Source: Flavobacterium enshiense
GTDB taxonomy: Bacteria; Bacteroidota; Bacteroidia; Flavobacteriales; Flavobacteriaceae
Reading direction: 5' to 3'
NCBI RefSeq assembly: GCF_022836875.1
Contig: NZ_CP090376.1
Location: forward strand, 372,001 to 436,000
Length of the DNA stretch: 64,000 bases
The notes under the pieces were generated by a model. The model was not told where the DNA came from. It saw only the letters and a program-made list of their open reading frames with translations, and searched no databases. Shown in pieces: positions 63,574-64,000 of this stretch (positions within the stretch are counted from its first letter, which is position 1; each line of letters starts with the position of its first letter). A program made the translations under genes and the position numbers.

Positions 63574-63579
63574 AACTGT

Positions 63580-64000
63580 ATGGATAAAAATGTACACATT
63601 TTGAACAAAGAATTAATTATTCGAACCAGTTCAGATGCCGTAGATTTTGCCTTATTAAAAGATGGAAAACTAGTTGAATTGCACAAAGAAGAAGGTGGCG
63701 AGGAAAAAGGCGGCTTTCAGGTTGGCGATATTTTTATTGCCAAAATCAGAAAACCGGTTCCGGGACTTAATGCTGCGTTTGTAAACGTAGGTTTCGAGAA
63801 AGATGCATTCCTGCACTATCACGATTTAGGCCCAAACCTCTCTTCGATGATAAAATTCATCAAACTTGTAAGCGCAGGTAAACTAAAAGATTTCTCCCTA
63901 AAAAACTTTCCTTTTGAGCCGGAAATAAACAAGGATGGAGCCATCAGCGACGTGCTGAGCGCCAATCAGTCTATTCTCGTTCAGGTAGTTAAAGAACCAA
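63580..64000 (+). CDS. rng: Ribonuclease G, N-terminal 140 residues (3' end outside window)
   Basis: Begins ATG at 63580 and remains open at the window end. It has the RNase E/G start: ELIIRTSSDAVDFALLKDGK, LVELHKEE, then the S1-domain entry VGDIFIAKIRKPVPGLNAAFVNVGFEKDAFLHYHD in shorter pieces. The catalytic DNase-like and zinc-link regions lie outside the window. It follows HU and the small basic gene, the conserved flavobacterial order. It processes rRNA and mRNA in other bacteria. Confidence 0.93.
   Translation, partial: MDKNVHILNKELIIRTSSDAVDFALLKDGKLVELHKEEGGEEKGGFQVGDIFIAKIRKPVPGLNAAFVNVGFEKDAFLHYHDLGPNLSSMIKFIKLVSAGKLKDFSLKNFPFEPEINKDGAISDVLSANQSILVQVVKEP

Overview
The window looks like a chromosomal segment of a member of the Flavobacteriaceae (Bacteroidota), close to Flavobacterium. 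The grounds are an alternative complex III (actA-actB), the gliding lipoprotein gene gldD beside mutY and ssb, a type IX secretion C-terminal signal, a bacterial GGGP synthase, a TonB receptor under a TPP riboswitch, and repeated promoters of the Bacteroidota form TTTG-N19-TAnnTTTG. Shine-Dalgarno sequences are mostly absent and A-rich start contexts are common. The DNA is AT-rich by eye. No phage, transposase, CRISPR array or defence island is visible; this is mostly core genome with small unexplained genes and structured spacers.

Layout. 1-3.3 kb (minus): actB (cut by the window edge) and actA of the quinol:cytochrome c oxidoreductase. 3.5-5.7 kb: a SPOR protein, a glycine-rich membrane stress-type protein and an orphan exported protein. 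5.8-10.4 kb (minus): rimP-nusA-infB with a terminator-like hairpin in its leader. 10.6-22 kb: a double Usp protein, two independently transcribed tRNA-Gln genes, a large DUF2723 membrane protein, a polysaccharide deacetylase, a thioredoxin-fold protein without cysteines, a metallophosphoesterase, polA and a serine hydrolase. 22.1-24.9 kb: rplM-rpsI-rpsB-tsf. 25-26.7 kb: a queuosine precursor transporter, a small exported protein and tag.

26.8-33.9 kb is a complete thiamine operon behind a TPP riboswitch: thiS, thiC, a TenI/ThiE paralogue, thiD, thiE, thiG, thiH, thiF. A second TPP riboswitch (about 42.15-42.22 kb, minus) precedes a TonB-dependent receptor, so synthesis and uptake of thiamine appear to share one ligand-sensing control. 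Between them lie YoaK, VF530, aat, DUF3127, a flavin reductase, a histidine kinase, a HIT protein and greA, whose leader also begins with a terminator-like hairpin. 42.3-45.5 kb (minus) is a tight GGGP synthase-pnuC-DUF4301-arfB operon.

45.6-47.6 kb holds a Crp/Fnr regulator followed by a perfect TGAT-N4-ATCA palindrome placed for activation of a small membrane protein and a truncated haemoglobin, then an Sfp-type transferase. 47.8-54.8 kb: ahcY, a patatin/barrel protein bracketed by two copies of a roughly 70-bp repeat, a DUF3943 protein, an orphan membrane protein and a LamG protein with a T9SS signal. 54.9-64 kb: rpmA-rplU, an active/inactive M16 peptidase pair, an EamA transporter, a heavy-metal-domain lipoprotein, gldD-ssb-mutY without gldE, HU, a 30-residue basic AURKAIP1/COX24-type protein, and the start of ribonuclease G. 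The strongest regulatory leads are the greA and rimP leader hairpins and the Fnr-like operator. The strongest protein oddities are the cysteine-less thioredoxin, the Rieske-like lipoprotein without histidine ligands and the six-haem ActA fusion.
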